From Lysobacter niastensis (lineage in GTDB: Bacteria > Pseudomonadota > Gammaproteobacteria > Xanthomonadales > Xanthomonadaceae), in assembly GCF_015453285.1 (NCBI RefSeq), contig NZ_JADLZT010000003.1, positions 62,001-126,000 of the forward strand: a stretch of 64,000 nucleotides of DNA. The letters are read 5' to 3'. The position numbers were made by a program, and so were the translations under genes. Positions 1 through 8,219 of the stretch are shown piece after piece; within the stretch, counting starts at the first letter, position 1, and each line of letters opens with the position of its first letter. The notes under the pieces were generated by a model. It was not told the DNA's origin. It was given only the letters and a program-made list of their open reading frames with translations, and ran no database searches.

Positions 1-1
1 C

Positions 2-934
2 ACGACGATCAACAAGGTCTGCGGCTCGGGCATGAAGGCGATCATGCTGGGCACCGACCTGATCAAGGCCGGTTCGGCCAATGTCGTCGTGGCCGGCGGC
101 ATGGAGTCGATGACCAATGCCCCGCACCTGCTCAACGGTTCGCGCACCGGCATCCGCTACGGCAGCGGCGAGCTCCTCGACCACATGGCCTGGGACGGCC
201 TGACGAACCCGTACGACGGCAAGGCGATGGGCGTGTTCGGCGACGCCACCTGCTCGACCTACGGCTTCGACCGCGAAGCGCTGGACGCCTATTCGGCCGA
301 GAGCGTGCGCCGCGCGCAGGCCGCCGTGGCCGGCGGTGCGTTCAAGGACGAGATCGTTCCGGTGACGGTCAAGGGCCGCAAGGGCGAGGTCGTCATCGAT
401 ACCGACGAGGAGCCCGGCAAGATCGACCCGTCCAAGATCCCGACCCTGCGTGCCGCGTTCGGCAAGGACGGCGTGCTGACGGCAGCCTCCTCCTCGAAGA
501 TTTCTGACGGCGCGGCCGCCACGGTGCTGATGAGCGCCGACGAAGCAGCCAAGCGCGGCCTGAAGCCGCTGGCGCGCATCGTCGCGCATGCCGGCCATGC
601 GCAGGCGCCGGAGTGGTTCACCACGGCTCCGGTGAAAGCGATTTCAAATGTCCTGGACAAGGCCGGCTGGACGGTCGCCGACGTCGATCTGTTCGAGGTT
701 AACGAAGCGTTCGCCTGCGTCGCGATGGCACCGATGAAGGACCTCGGGATCGCGCACGACAAGCTCAACGTCAACGGCGGCGCCTGCGCACTCGGCCACC
801 CGATCGGCGCCAGCGGCGCTCGCCTGGTCGTCACCCTGCTGAACGCTCTGCGTACGCGCGGCGGCAAGCGCGGCGTGGCGTCGCTGTGCATCGGCGGCGG
901 CGAAGCCACCGCGATCGCCATTGAGCTCCTGTAA
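2..934 (+). CDS. Acetyl-CoA C-acyltransferase (thiolase), 5'-truncated by the window
   Basis: Thiolase that cleaves or condenses acetoacetyl-CoA. The reading frame is open from base 2, so the N-terminal roughly 85-90 residues lie outside the window. The nucleophile motif is right at the edge (NKVCGSG, Cys codon at 20-22). Further in are the NEAF loop, the GGACALGHPIGASG active-site His loop and the C-terminal CIGGGEA cysteine loop, so all catalytic elements of the visible part are intact. Its position beside liuB, liuC, liuD and liuE suggests it handles acetoacetyl-CoA at the end of leucine breakdown; that role is inferred from context. It ends at TAA 932-934. Confidence 0.93.
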   Translation, partial: TTINKVCGSGMKAIMLGTDLIKAGSANVVVAGGMESMTNAPHLLNGSRTGIRYGSGELLDHMAWDGLTNPYDGKAMGVFGDATCSTYGFDREALDAYSAESVRRAQAAVAGGAFKDEIVPVTVKGRKGEVVIDTDEEPGKIDPSKIPTLRAAFGKDGVLTAASSSKISDGAAATVLMSADEAAKRGLKPLARIVAHAGHAQAPEWFTTAPVKAISNVLDKAGWTVADVDLFEVNEAFACVAMAPMKDLGIAHDKLNVNGGACALGHPIGASGARLVVTLLNALRTRGGKRGVASLCIGGGEATAIAIELL

Positions 935-975
935 AGGATTTCAAACGAAGTCTGTAAAAAAAACCGGCCAGCCGC

Positions 976-1003
976 TTGACACGCGTCACGGGCTTGTCAT
1001 CAT
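976..1003 (+). promoter_or_regulatory. Candidate sigma70 promoter for the first Ala-rich lipoprotein
   Basis: A perfect TTGACA lies at 976-981, followed after 16 bases by CATCAT at 998-1003 (4 of 6 matches to the -10 consensus). It sits about 50 bases before the ATG at 1054 and after the thiolase stop. The -10 assignment is uncertain; TGTTAT at 1003-1008 is an alternative with long spacing. Confidence 0.4.
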
Positions 1004-1053
1004 GTTATAGGCGCGCAGTTGCGCGTTGCCTAACTAACGACGAGGAAACGAAC

Positions 1054-1422
1054 ATGAACTTCAACAAGGCGCTGATCGCCCTGGCTCTGGGCCTCGCCCT
1101 GGCCGCTTGCTCGAACAAGGAGCAGGCTGAGAACGCTGCTGCTGACGCCGCTGCCGCTTCGACCGAAGCCCAGGCCGCTGCCGACACCGCCGCCGCCACC
1201 GGCGACGCCGCTACTGCCGACGCTGCCCAGGCCGCTGCCGACACCGCCGCTGCCGCTGCTGACGCCGCTGCCACCTCGGCCGACGCTGCTGCTACCGCCG
1301 CTGCTCCGGCCGCTGCCGACGCCGCTGCTGACGCTGCTGGCCAGGCTGCTGACGCCGCCGGCCAGGCTGCTGACGCTGCCGGCCAGGCCGCTGACGCTGC
1401 TAAGGAAGAAGTGAAGAAGTAA
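1054..1422 (+). CDS. Alanine-rich lipoprotein A
   Basis: Predicted 122-residue outer-membrane or periplasmic lipoprotein of unknown function. The start is the ATG at 1054 rather than the TTG at 976, because it has a GAGGAAA ribosome site just upstream and begins a clean lipoprotein signal (MNFNKALIALALGLALAAC) with lipobox Leu-Ala-Ala-Cys at residues 16-19. The mature part is almost entirely Ala, Asp, Thr and Gln, consistent with a long alpha-helix or coiled coil, and ends in a charged KEEVKK tail. It contains three 7-residue repeats (AGQAADA). It is followed by its own terminator. It resembles the next gene closely in design, so the pair is probably paralogous. Small Ala-rich lipoproteins of this kind are known in xanthomonads, but I know of no assigned role. 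Confidence 0.8.
   Translation: MNFNKALIALALGLALAACSNKEQAENAAADAAAASTEAQAAADTAAATGDAATADAAQAAADTAAAAADAAATSADAAATAAAPAAADAAADAAGQAADAAGQAADAAGQAADAAKEEVKK
1339..1401 (+). repeat. Three tandem 21-bp repeats inside lipoprotein A
   Basis: Three in-frame copies at 1339-1359, 1360-1380 and 1381-1401 differ only at a few third positions. Each encodes a Gly-Gln-Ala-Ala-Asp-Ala-Ala unit, so copy number could change without breaking the frame. Confidence 0.85.
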
Positions 1423-1445
1423 TCGCAAGCAATTGCGATACACTG

Positions 1446-1475
1446 AAAAAGCCGTCGGTCCTCCGGCGGCTTTTT
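1446..1475 (+). terminator. Rho-independent terminator after lipoprotein A
   Basis: A 13-bp stem (1446-1458 with 1463-1475, one G-U pair) closes a 4-base TCCT loop, with A5 and T5 flanks. It would also work in reverse. Confidence 0.85.
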
Positions 1476-1584
1476 CTATGTGGGGTCAGTGACCGATCGA
1501 GCCGGACCTACCGGCAAGCCGCGACACTGGCGTTGCCCGATCGATGTAATTCCAGCTTTTCAGACAACCTTTTCGGAGACCGTC

Positions 1585-1983
1585 ATGAATACCAAGCTCT
1601 ACGTCGTCCTGGCCGCTGCCGTTCTCGCGCTGTCGGCCTGCACCAAGAAGGATGCCGATCAGGCCGCCGACCAGGCTGCCGCTTCGGCCGACCAGGCCGC
1701 TGCCGCCGCTGGCGACGCCGCGACCGCCGCGGGTGACGCTGCCTCGGCCGCCGGCGATGCCGCTGCTGCCGCCACCGACGCCGCCGCCACCTCGGCCGCC
1801 CAGGCTGTCGACCAGGCCGCCGCCACCACGGCTGCCGCTGCCGATTCCGCCCAGGCTGCTGCAACCGACGCCGCTGCCGGTGCCGCCCAGGCAACCGCGG
1901 ACGCCGCGCAGAAGACCGCCGATGCCGCACAGAATGTGGCCGACAAGGCCGCTGACAAGGCTGCTGAAGAGAAGAAGCCGTAA
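1585..1983 (+). CDS. Alanine-rich lipoprotein B
   Basis: Predicted 132-residue lipoprotein, a likely paralogue of the gene 160 bases upstream. The ATG at 1585 is preferred because GGAGAC lies just upstream and a lipoprotein signal follows at once (MNTKLYVVLAAAVLALSAC), with lipobox Leu-Ser-Ala-Cys at residues 15-18. The mature chain is dominated by Ala with Asp, Gln and Thr in AADAA and AAGDA units and ends in a Lys/Glu-rich tail (KAAEEKKP), a pattern expected of an extended helix. The gene has its own terminator. Function unknown; a structural role in the envelope is only a guess from composition. Confidence 0.78.
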   Translation: MNTKLYVVLAAAVLALSACTKKDADQAADQAAASADQAAAAAGDAATAAGDAASAAGDAAAAATDAAATSAAQAVDQAAATTAAAADSAQAAATDAAAGAAQATADAAQKTADAAQNVADKAADKAAEEKKP

Positions 1984-2005
1984 GCGTCAGGCAATACGAT
2001 TCCAG

Positions 2006-2037
2006 GAAAGGCCCGCGCAAGCGGGCCTTTCTTTTTT
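2006..2037 (+). terminator. Rho-independent terminator after lipoprotein B
   Basis: A perfect 11-bp stem (2006-2016 with 2021-2031) with a GCAA tetraloop is followed by a run of six T. Confidence 0.9.
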
Positions 2038-2139
2038 GACGACCCCGACGCAACGGTTGGCGCGCGTATACATCAGTGCGATTGGCCGCCTGCGGCCCTT
2101 TGTGGTTTGATGCCGCGTCCCATTGCATGCCGCGCTTCG

Positions 2140-3750
2140 ATGCCCACGATCACGTCCCAGCTCGACCCCCGCTCGCAGGAGTTCCAGGAGAACGCCACCT
2201 ACCACCGCGCGCTGGTCGAAGAGCTCGATGCACGCCTGGCACGTGCGGCCAACGGCGGCGGCGACAAGGCGCGGGCCAAGCACACCGAGCGCGGCAAGCT
2301 GCTCGCGCGTGACCGCATCACAGCCCTGCTCGACCCCGGTTCGCCATTCCTTGAAATCGCACCGCTGGCCGGTGAAGGCATGTACGAAGGCGCGGCCCCC
2401 GCCGCCGGCATGGTCTGCGGCATCGGCCGCGTCATGGACCAGGAAGTCGTGATCGTCGCCAACGACGCCACGGTAAAAGGCGGCACGTATTTCCCGATCA
2501 CGGTGAAGAAGCACCTGCGGGCGCAGGAGATCGCTCGTGAGAACCGGCTGCCCTGCATCTACCTCGTCGATTCCGGCGGCGCGTTCCTGCCGCTGCAGGA
2601 CGAGGTGTTCCCGGACAAGGAACACTTCGGGCGCATCTTCTACAACCAGGCCCGGCTGAGCGCGGAGAACATCCCGCAGGTCGCCGTCGTCATGGGCTCG
2701 TGCACGGCCGGCGGCGCCTATGTGCCGGCGATGTGCGACGAATCGATCATCGTCAAGGAACAGGGCACGATCTTCCTCGGCGGTCCGCCGCTGGTGAAGG
2801 CGGCCACCGGTGAAGTCGTCGATGCCGAGGCGCTGGGCGGCGCCGACGTGCATACCTCCGTGTCCGGCGTGGCCGACCACTTCGCCGAGGACGACCGCCA
2901 TGCGCTGCAGATCGCGCGCGACGTGGTCGGCTCGCTCAACCGCAGCAAGCGCCTGCCCGTCGCCGTACAGCCGGCGCGCGAGCCGCTGCACGCCGCGCAG
3001 GAGCTGTACGGCATCGTGCCGAAGGACACGCGCCGCCCGTTCGACATCCGCGAGGTCATCGCGCGCGTGGTGGACGGCAGCGAGTTCCAGGAGTTCAAGG
3101 CGCGCTACGGCAAGACGCTGGTGACGGGCTTCGCCCACATCCATGGCTACCCGGTCGGCATCGTCGCCAACAACGGCATCCTGTTCTCGGAATCGGCGCT
3201 CAAGGGCGCTCACTTCATCGAACTGTGCAACCAGCGCGGCATCCCGCTGGTGTTCCTGCAGAACATCACCGGCTTCATGGTCGGCCGCAAGTACGAGAAC
3301 GCCGGCATCGCCAAGGACGGCGCCAAGATGGTGACCGCGGTCGCGTGTTCGCACGTGCCCAAGTTCACCGTCGTCATTGGCGGCAGCTTCGGCGCCGGCA
3401 ACTACGCGATGTGCGGCCGCGCCTACGGCGCACGCTTCCTGTGGATGTGGCCGAATGCGCGCATCTCCGTGATGGGCGGCGAACAGGCCGCAAGCGTGCT
3501 GGCCACGGTCAAGCGCGACGGCTTCGAAGCGGCCGGCAAGTCCTGGTCCGCCGAAGAGGAAGAAGCGTTCAAGGCACCGATCCGCGACCAGTACGAATCG
3601 CAGGGCAATCCGTATTACGCGACGGCGCGCCTGTGGGACGACGGCATCATCGATCCGGCCGACACGCGGCGGGTGCTCGGACTCGCACTGTCGGCCAGCC
3701 TCAACGCACCGATCGAGGATCGCACGCGCTTCGGCGTGTTCCGCATGTGA
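2140..3750 (+). CDS. liuB: Methylcrotonyl-CoA carboxylase, carboxyltransferase (beta) subunit
   Basis: Biotin-dependent carboxyltransferase that carboxylates 3-methylcrotonyl-CoA in leucine degradation, partner of LiuD at 8792. The 536-residue length matches the family. The ATG at 2140 is chosen because the protein then begins [12 protein letters not shown], as in homologues; an in-frame ATG at 2110 and a TTG at 2107 would add about ten atypical residues. Visible family features include the [10 protein letters not shown] segment, [13 protein letters not shown] and [15 protein letters not shown], which shape the two acyl-CoA and biotin oxyanion holes. It is separated from liuC and liuD by the bactofilin and feo genes, unlike the usual contiguous liu operon. 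No terminator was seen directly downstream. Confidence 0.93.
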   Translation: MPTITSQLDPRSQEFQENATYHRALVEELDARLARAANGGGDKARAKHTERGKLLARDRITALLDPGSPFLEIAPLAGEGMYEGAAPAAGMVCGIGRVMDQEVVIVANDATVKGGTYFPITVKKHLRAQEIARENRLPCIYLVDSGGAFLPLQDEVFPDKEHFGRIFYNQARLSAENIPQVAVVMGSCTAGGAYVPAMCDESIIVKEQGTIFLGGPPLVKAATGEVVDAEALGGADVHTSVSGVADHFAEDDRHALQIARDVVGSLNRSKRLPVAVQPAREPLHAAQELYGIVPKDTRRPFDIREVIARVVDGSEFQEFKARYGKTLVTGFAHIHGYPVGIVANNGILFSESALKGAHFIELCNQRGIPLVFLQNITGFMVGRKYENAGIAKDGAKMVTAVACSHVPKFTVVIGGSFGAGNYAMCGRAYGARFLWMWPNARISVMGGEQAASVLATVKRDGFEAAGKSWSAEEEEAFKAPIRDQYESQGNPYYATARLWDDGIIDPADTRRVLGLALSASLNAPIEDRTRFGVFRM

Positions 3751-3919
3751 CACATGCCGCCGTTCGCTGTGATGGTATCGATGCGCGACGGATTCAGGCA
3801 GGTGATCGCCAGATAAACGCAGGTGAGCGACAGCGCTATTGGTGAGTAGTGTCACACCCGATGTCGGGCGCGCTGCGTAGCCTCAAGGGGTTCTACAAAC
3901 CCCAACGAGGAAGTACGCA

Positions 3920-4465
3920 ATGGCGATTTTCAATCAGAGTGCCACGCCCAAGCGCGACACGATGCCGTCCCAGCCGGAGAGCGCGCTGGCGAAGGAGCCC
4001 GCACCCAACGAGATCTCGTTTGGCTCCCCTGCCCCGGCCGCTGCACCTGCACCCACTCTCTCTGCGCACACCTCCCGCGCCAGCGAGAGCAAGGAATCGC
4101 TGATCGCCGCGGACCTGTCGATCGAAGGCAAGATCCAGGGCGCGGGCCATGTGCGCATCGCCGGCCGCTTCAAGGGCGACGTGCATGTCGACGGCGACCT
4201 CACCATCGAGATCGGCGCACGCGTCCATGGCGCCGTGCGTGCGCGCAAGGTGGTGGTGGCGGGCGAACTGGAGGGCAACATCGAGTCGGCGCAGCGCGTC
4301 GAACTGCTCCACGGCGGCCAGATCGTCGGCGACGTCAAGGCCGGCTCGGTCACGGTTGCCGCCGGCGCGCGCATGCGCGGCCAGGTCGACTTCGGCTTCG
4401 AGGACAAGGCAGCGAAGGGCAACGGCAAGGCCGAGCACAAGGCGGAGGCGGACGCCGCCGCATGA
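3920..4465 (+). CDS. Bactofilin family cytoskeletal protein
   Basis: Polymer-forming cytoskeletal protein of the bactofilin family (formerly DUF583), 181 residues. A disordered Pro/Ala/Ser-rich N-terminus of about 55 residues precedes the beta-helical core (about 58-155), recognisable by repeated short strands such as SIEGKIQGAGHVRIAGRFKGDV and turns rich in Gly and Val. The C-terminal tail is charged. GAGGAAG lies upstream of the ATG. The next gene overlaps it by 4 bases (ATGA), so the two are translationally coupled. Bactofilins scaffold cell-wall enzymes or shape determinants; which one here cannot be told. Confidence 0.88.
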   Translation: MAIFNQSATPKRDTMPSQPESALAKEPAPNEISFGSPAPAAAPAPTLSAHTSRASESKESLIAADLSIEGKIQGAGHVRIAGRFKGDVHVDGDLTIEIGARVHGAVRARKVVVAGELEGNIESAQRVELLHGGQIVGDVKAGSVTVAAGARMRGQVDFGFEDKAAKGNGKAEHKAEADAAA

Positions 4466-4824
4466 GCACGCCGCGCCCCGGCACGCCCGGCGCCACGCGC
4501 ACCTGCCCGCACTGCAAGACGACGATCCTCGAAAGCGCGAACGTCTGTCCGGGGTGCAAGCACCACCTGCGCTTCGACCCGGACGCCGAAGCCTCGGGCC
4601 GGCAGCGCAGCGTGCCGTTGCGCGTGGAAGGCACGATCGCTCCGGAGAGCGACACGGCTCTGGAATACCAGGTCGTGCTGACCATCGTCGACGACAATGG
4701 TCGCGAGATCGAACGCCAGGTGGTCGGCGTCGGTGCGCTCTATGCGGGCGACCGGCGCACCTTCACGCTTGCGGTGGAGGCGTTGGAGATCAAGGGTGTC
4801 CGCGCGCCGCGCAAGCGGCATTGA
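4462..4824 (+). CDS. Zinc-ribbon protein coupled to the bactofilin
   Basis: A 120-residue cytoplasmic protein with an N-terminal zinc-ribbon knuckle pair, CPHCK at about residue 15 and CPGCK at about 31, then a roughly 80-residue domain with no family I recognise (it ends KGVRAPRKRH). There is no signal peptide or membrane segment. Its start overlaps the bactofilin stop as ATGA, and a terminator follows at 4864, so the two form a two-gene unit. A role in bactofilin assembly or recruitment is inferred from the coupling alone. Confidence 0.75.
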   Translation: MSTPRPGTPGATRTCPHCKTTILESANVCPGCKHHLRFDPDAEASGRQRSVPLRVEGTIAPESDTALEYQVVLTIVDDNGREIERQVVGVGALYAGDRRTFTLAVEALEIKGVRAPRKRH

Positions 4825-4863
4825 TGCGCCGCGACGCGGCCATCCATTAAACCGGCATGCAAC

Positions 4864-4896
4864 AAGGGGCCATCGGCGACGATGGCCCTTTCTCTT
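4864..4896 (+). terminator. Terminator after the bactofilin operon
   Basis: A 12-bp stem (4864-4875 with 4880-4891, one G-U pair) with a GCGA loop runs into TTTCTCTT. It lies between convergent genes and may also slow transcription coming from feo. Confidence 0.75.
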
Positions 4897-4911
4897 GGCG
4901 GGGATGGCTGC

Positions 4912-5163
4912 TCAGCGCTTGGAGGGGCCGCAGCTGTTGCAGCCGCCACACGCGTCTTCGAACTCACGTCCGGGCGGCGCGATGCGGCGTCCCAGCTCGC
5001 GCAGCCAGCGCGGACGGCCATCGCGCACCATCGGCACCGCGATGGCGATGCGCAGGCGCCGCACCGTTCCCGGGAACTGGCGCCTGGCGACGAAGCCCGC
5101 GCTGACCAGCACCGCCAGCGCGATCACCACGTACTGCGCGAGCAGCCCAGCGTCCACGATCAT
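4912..5163 (-). CDS. FeoB-associated small membrane protein with Cys-rich tail
   Basis: An 83-residue protein, last gene of the feo operon. One N-terminal transmembrane helix (about residues 5-25, LLAQYVVIALAVLVSAGFVA) is followed by a basic cytoplasmic stretch and ends with a cysteine cluster, CGGCNSCG. Its ATG overlaps the feoB stop as ATGA. This fits the FeoB-associated Cys-rich proteins (in xanthomonads often labelled DUF6587). It may assist iron handling at FeoB, perhaps like FeoC, but it shows no winged-helix domain and the role is inferred from linkage and the cysteines. Confidence 0.78.
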   Translation of the reverse strand: MIVDAGLLAQYVVIALAVLVSAGFVARRQFPGTVRRLRIAIAVPMVRDGRPRWLRELGRRIAPPGREFEDACGGCNSCGPSKR

Positions 5164-7034
5164 CCCCCGCCCAGCGCCACGGCGACCTGGTAGGTCAGCA
5201 GCGAGGCCAGGTACGCGAGCCCGAACAGGTAGCCGGCGCTGATCGCGACCTGCTTCCACGAATGCGTCTCGCGCTTGATCGTCGCAAGCGTCGAGATGCA
5301 CATCGGCGCGTAGATGTACCAGACCAGCAGCGACAACGCCGTCGCCAGCGACCAGCCGTGGCTGATGATCGGACTGAGCGCCTGCGCGGCCGCCTCGTCG
5401 CTCACGGCGGACAGTGCATACACCGTCGCCAGCGACGACACCGCGACTTCGCGCGCGGCCAGGCCCGGGATCAGGGCGATGCAGATCTGCCAGTTGAAGC
5501 CCAGCGGCGAGAAGACGGTCGTCATGGCATGGCCGAGGCGGCCGGCGAAGCTGTAATCGATCGCCGGTCCGGTCGCGCCCACCGGCGCCGCCGGGAACGA
5601 GAGCAGGAACCACAACAGGATGGTGAGCGCGAGGATGATGCCGCCGACGCGGCGCAGGAAGATCCACGCGCGCTCCCACAGGCCGATCGCCAGGTCGCGC
5701 GGGTGCGGCACGCGATAGGACGGCAGTTCGAGCAGCAGTGCGTGCTCGCTCTTGTCGCGGCGCCACTTCTTCATCACCCACGCGACCAGCAGCGCGCTGA
5801 GGATGCCGGCCGCGTACAGCGCGAACAGCACCAGGCCCTGCAGGTTGAGCAGTCCGCCGGCCACCGAGCGTTGCGGGATGAAGGCGCCGATCAGCAGCGC
5901 ATACACCGGCAGGCGCGCCGAACAGGTCATCAGCGGCGCGACGATGATCGTCGCCAGCCGGTCGCGGGGATCCTGGATCGAGCGCGTCGCCATGATGCCG
6001 GGTACCGCGCAGGCGAAGCTCGACAGCAGCGGAATGAAGGAACGCCCAGACAATCCGGCCTGGAACATCAGCCGATCGAGCAGGAACGCCGCGCGTGGCA
6101 GGTAGCCGGATTCCTCGAGCGCCAGGATGAAGGCGAACAGGATCAGGATCTGCGGCAGGAACACGATCACGCTGCCGAGGCCGGCGATGATGCCGTCGAC
6201 CAGCAGGCTCCGCAGCGGTCCTTCCGGCATCGTCGCGCCGACGAACCCGCCCAGCCACGACGTGCCGGCCTCGATCAGGTCCATCAGCGGCGTCGCCCAG
6301 GCATACACCGCCTGGAAGATCAGGAACATCACCACGGCCAGCGACAGCAGGCCGATCACCGGATGCAGCAGCCAGCGATCGAGCGCATCGTCCACTTCCG
6401 CGGTACGGCGCGGCATCGTCACCGCCAGCGACAGCAGGCGGCGGGTTTCGGAATGCAACGCCTCGGGATCATGGGCCTGCCCGGCCGGCAGGTGCGAAGT
6501 GGGCTCATGCAGTCGCTCGGCGACGCGGTCGAGCATAGCCACGAGTTCGCGGGCGCCGCCATTGCGGACCGCGATGGTGGGCACCACCGGGATACCAAGC
6601 TCGCGCTCGAGCGCCGCGAGGTCGACATCGATGCCGCGACGCTTGGCCGCATCCATCATGTTGACCGCCAGCACCATCGGCCGGCCGAGCTCGCGCACTT
6701 CCAGCGCGAAGCGTAGGTGCAGGCGCAGGTTGGTCGCATCGACGACGCACACCAGCACATCGGGTGCGGGCTCGCCGGGATAGAAGCCGCGGCAGAGGTC
6801 GCGCGTGACCGCCTCATCGAGGCTGGCCGCCTGCAGGCTGTAGGCGCCGGGCAGGTCGAGGACGGCGTAGCTGCGGCCGGAAGGCGCATGGAAGCGGCCT
6901 TCCTTGCGTTCGACCGTGACGCCCGCGTAGTTGGCGACCTTCTGGCGGCTGCCGGTGAGCTGGTTGAACAACGCGGTCTTGCCGCAGTTGGGATTGCCGA
7001 CCAGGGCGATGCGGATGGTATCGGCCTGGCTCAT
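5160..7034 (-). CDS. feoB: Ferrous iron transporter FeoB
   Basis: Inner-membrane Fe(II) importer, 624 residues. The N-terminal G-domain shows G1 GNPNCGKT (13-20), G3 DLPG (60-63) and G4 NMMD (125-128), with the NYAGVTVE switch. After the GDI region (about 170-205) come the polytopic membrane domains, with the Gate repeats typical of FeoB (SFACAVPGI and the later CISTLATIKRET). The length is at the short end of the family; no extra C-terminal domain is present. It overlaps feoA upstream and the small Cys-rich gene downstream by 4 bases each. A candidate Fur box lies before feoA. Confidence 0.95.
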   Translation of the reverse strand: MSQADTIRIALVGNPNCGKTALFNQLTGSRQKVANYAGVTVERKEGRFHAPSGRSYAVLDLPGAYSLQAASLDEAVTRDLCRGFYPGEPAPDVLVCVVDATNLRLHLRFALEVRELGRPMVLAVNMMDAAKRRGIDVDLAALERELGIPVVPTIAVRNGGARELVAMLDRVAERLHEPTSHLPAGQAHDPEALHSETRRLLSLAVTMPRRTAEVDDALDRWLLHPVIGLLSLAVVMFLIFQAVYAWATPLMDLIEAGTSWLGGFVGATMPEGPLRSLLVDGIIAGLGSVIVFLPQILILFAFILALEESGYLPRAAFLLDRLMFQAGLSGRSFIPLLSSFACAVPGIMATRSIQDPRDRLATIIVAPLMTCSARLPVYALLIGAFIPQRSVAGGLLNLQGLVLFALYAAGILSALLVAWVMKKWRRDKSEHALLLELPSYRVPHPRDLAIGLWERAWIFLRRVGGIILALTILLWFLLSFPAAPVGATGPAIDYSFAGRLGHAMTTVFSPLGFNWQICIALIPGLAAREVAVSSLATVYALSAVSDEAAAQALSPIISHGWSLATALSLLVWYIYAPMCISTLATIKRETHSWKQVAISAGYLFGLAYLASLLTYQVAVALGGG

Positions 7035-7282
7035 GCGGCGCTCCCGGCCTGCAACTGCACCCGTACCCGCGCCGCCTCGCTGCGGCGCAGGGCGAAGCGC
7101 GTGAACCCGACCTGCACCAGCAGGGGCTCGGCCGCGACCGGACCCGCCGCCATCACTTCGACCCGCTCGCCTTGCACGAAGCCCAGCTCACGCAGGCGGC
7201 GCGCGATCGTGTCGTTCGGCGAATGGTCCTCGACGGTCTCGACCGTGGCGGCGATGCGACGGGGCAGTTCGGACAGCTTCAA
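7031..7282 (-). CDS. feoA: Ferrous iron transport accessory protein FeoA
   Basis: An 83-residue cytoplasmic SH3-like protein that is needed for full FeoB-mediated Fe(II) uptake. The RRLRELGFVQGERVEV segment is the FeoA family core. It is the first gene of feoA-feoB-small protein, and its stop overlaps the feoB start (ATGA). The upstream region carries an imperfect palindrome fitting a Fur site, so iron repression is likely. Confidence 0.93.
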   Translation of the reverse strand: MKLSELPRRIAATVETVEDHSPNDTIARRLRELGFVQGERVEVMAAGPVAAEPLLVQVGFTRFALRRSEAARVRVQLQAGSAA

Positions 7283-7326
7283 GGCTCACCTCAGGCCAGC
7301 CCGAAGGAGGCTCCGGCTTCGGCCAC

Positions 7327-7347
7327 AAATGGGAATTGTTCTCAATT
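7327..7347 (-). promoter_or_regulatory. Candidate Fur box upstream of feoA
   Basis: A 21-bp AT-rich imperfect palindrome (AAATGGGAAT-T-GTTCTCAATT on the + strand, 7 of 10 half-site positions symmetric) sits 44-65 bases ahead of the feoA ATG. It resembles Fur sites of the form aatgagaa-n-attctcatt. It lies in the divergent feoA/liuC gap, so it could touch liuC too. Confidence 0.55.
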
Positions 7348-7426
7348 GTAGCACCCCCACCCGACCGCACGAGCCTTGAAAGCCACCGGCTATCATTCGC
7401 CAGACTCCAACAAGCGCCGACCGTCC

Positions 7427-8215
7427 ATGACCCACCCGCTGTTGTGCCTTCGCGACGGTCCCGTCGCCCGGTTGCGCATGAACCGCCCCGATCTGCACAA
7501 CGCGTTCGACGCGATGCTGATCGCCGCCCTGACCGGTGCGCTGGAGGCCCTGGCGCGCGACGACGAAGTCCGCGTGGTGGTGCTGGAGGGCGACGGCCCT
7601 TCCTTCTCGGCCGGCGCCGATCTCAACTGGATGCGCGGCATGGCCGCTGCCGGCGAGAACGAGAACCGCGAGGACGCCCTCGCCCTCGCCCGCCTGATGC
7701 GCGCGCTCGACGAACTGCCCAAGCCGACCATCGCGCGCGTGCACGGCGCCGCGTTCGGCGGCGGCGTCGGCCTGGTCGCCTGCTGCGACATCGCCATTGC
7801 CGCCACCGAAGCGAAGTTCGGACTGACCGAAAGCAAGCTCGGCCTGCTGCCCGCGGTGATCTCTCCCTACGTGATCGAGGCGATCGGCCCGCGCCAGGCG
7901 CGGCGCTGGTTCGCCACGGCGGAGTTGTTCGATTCAGCGACGGCGCTGCAGATCGGCCTGCTGCATGCGGTGGTGCCGGCGGACGGACTCGATGCCGCGG
8001 TCGATCGCCAGGTCGGCCTGCTGCTGAAGGCCGGCCCGTTGGCCTCGGCACAGGCGAAGTCGCTGGTCCGGCGTGTGGCGTCGGAGACCGGCCGCGACCG
8101 CCTCGACGCCGACAACGCCACGTTGATCGCCAAGCTGCGCGTGTCACCGGAAGGACAGGAGGGCCTCGGCGCCTTCCTCGACAAGCGCACCCCGCGATGG
8201 GCTCTGAAGGAGTGA
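7427..8215 (+). CDS. liuC: Methylglutaconyl-CoA hydratase
   Basis: Enoyl-CoA hydratase/isomerase family protein, 262 residues, expected to hydrate 3-methylglutaconyl-CoA to HMG-CoA. The ATG at 7427 gives MTHPLLCLRDG, the usual family start; the upstream TTG would add 17 unlikely residues. Oxyanion-hole segments are FSAGADLNWM and HGAAFGGGVGLVACCD. The stretch KFGLTESKLGLLPAVISPYV is typical of the AUH/LiuC group. The cupin gene follows after 4 bases, then liuD and liuE, supporting the leucine pathway. Confidence 0.9.
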   Translation: MTHPLLCLRDGPVARLRMNRPDLHNAFDAMLIAALTGALEALARDDEVRVVVLEGDGPSFSAGADLNWMRGMAAAGENENREDALALARLMRALDELPKPTIARVHGAAFGGGVGLVACCDIAIAATEAKFGLTESKLGLLPAVISPYVIEAIGPRQARRWFATAELFDSATALQIGLLHAVVPADGLDAAVDRQVGLLLKAGPLASAQAKSLVRRVASETGRDRLDADNATLIAKLRVSPEGQEGLGAFLDKRTPRWALKE

Positions 8216-8219
8216 GACC

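Noticed and set aside
1987-3855. Open reading frame of 622 codons on the - strand
   Set aside because: It is antisense to liuB, rich in His, Arg and Asp as usual for shadow frames, with no domain.
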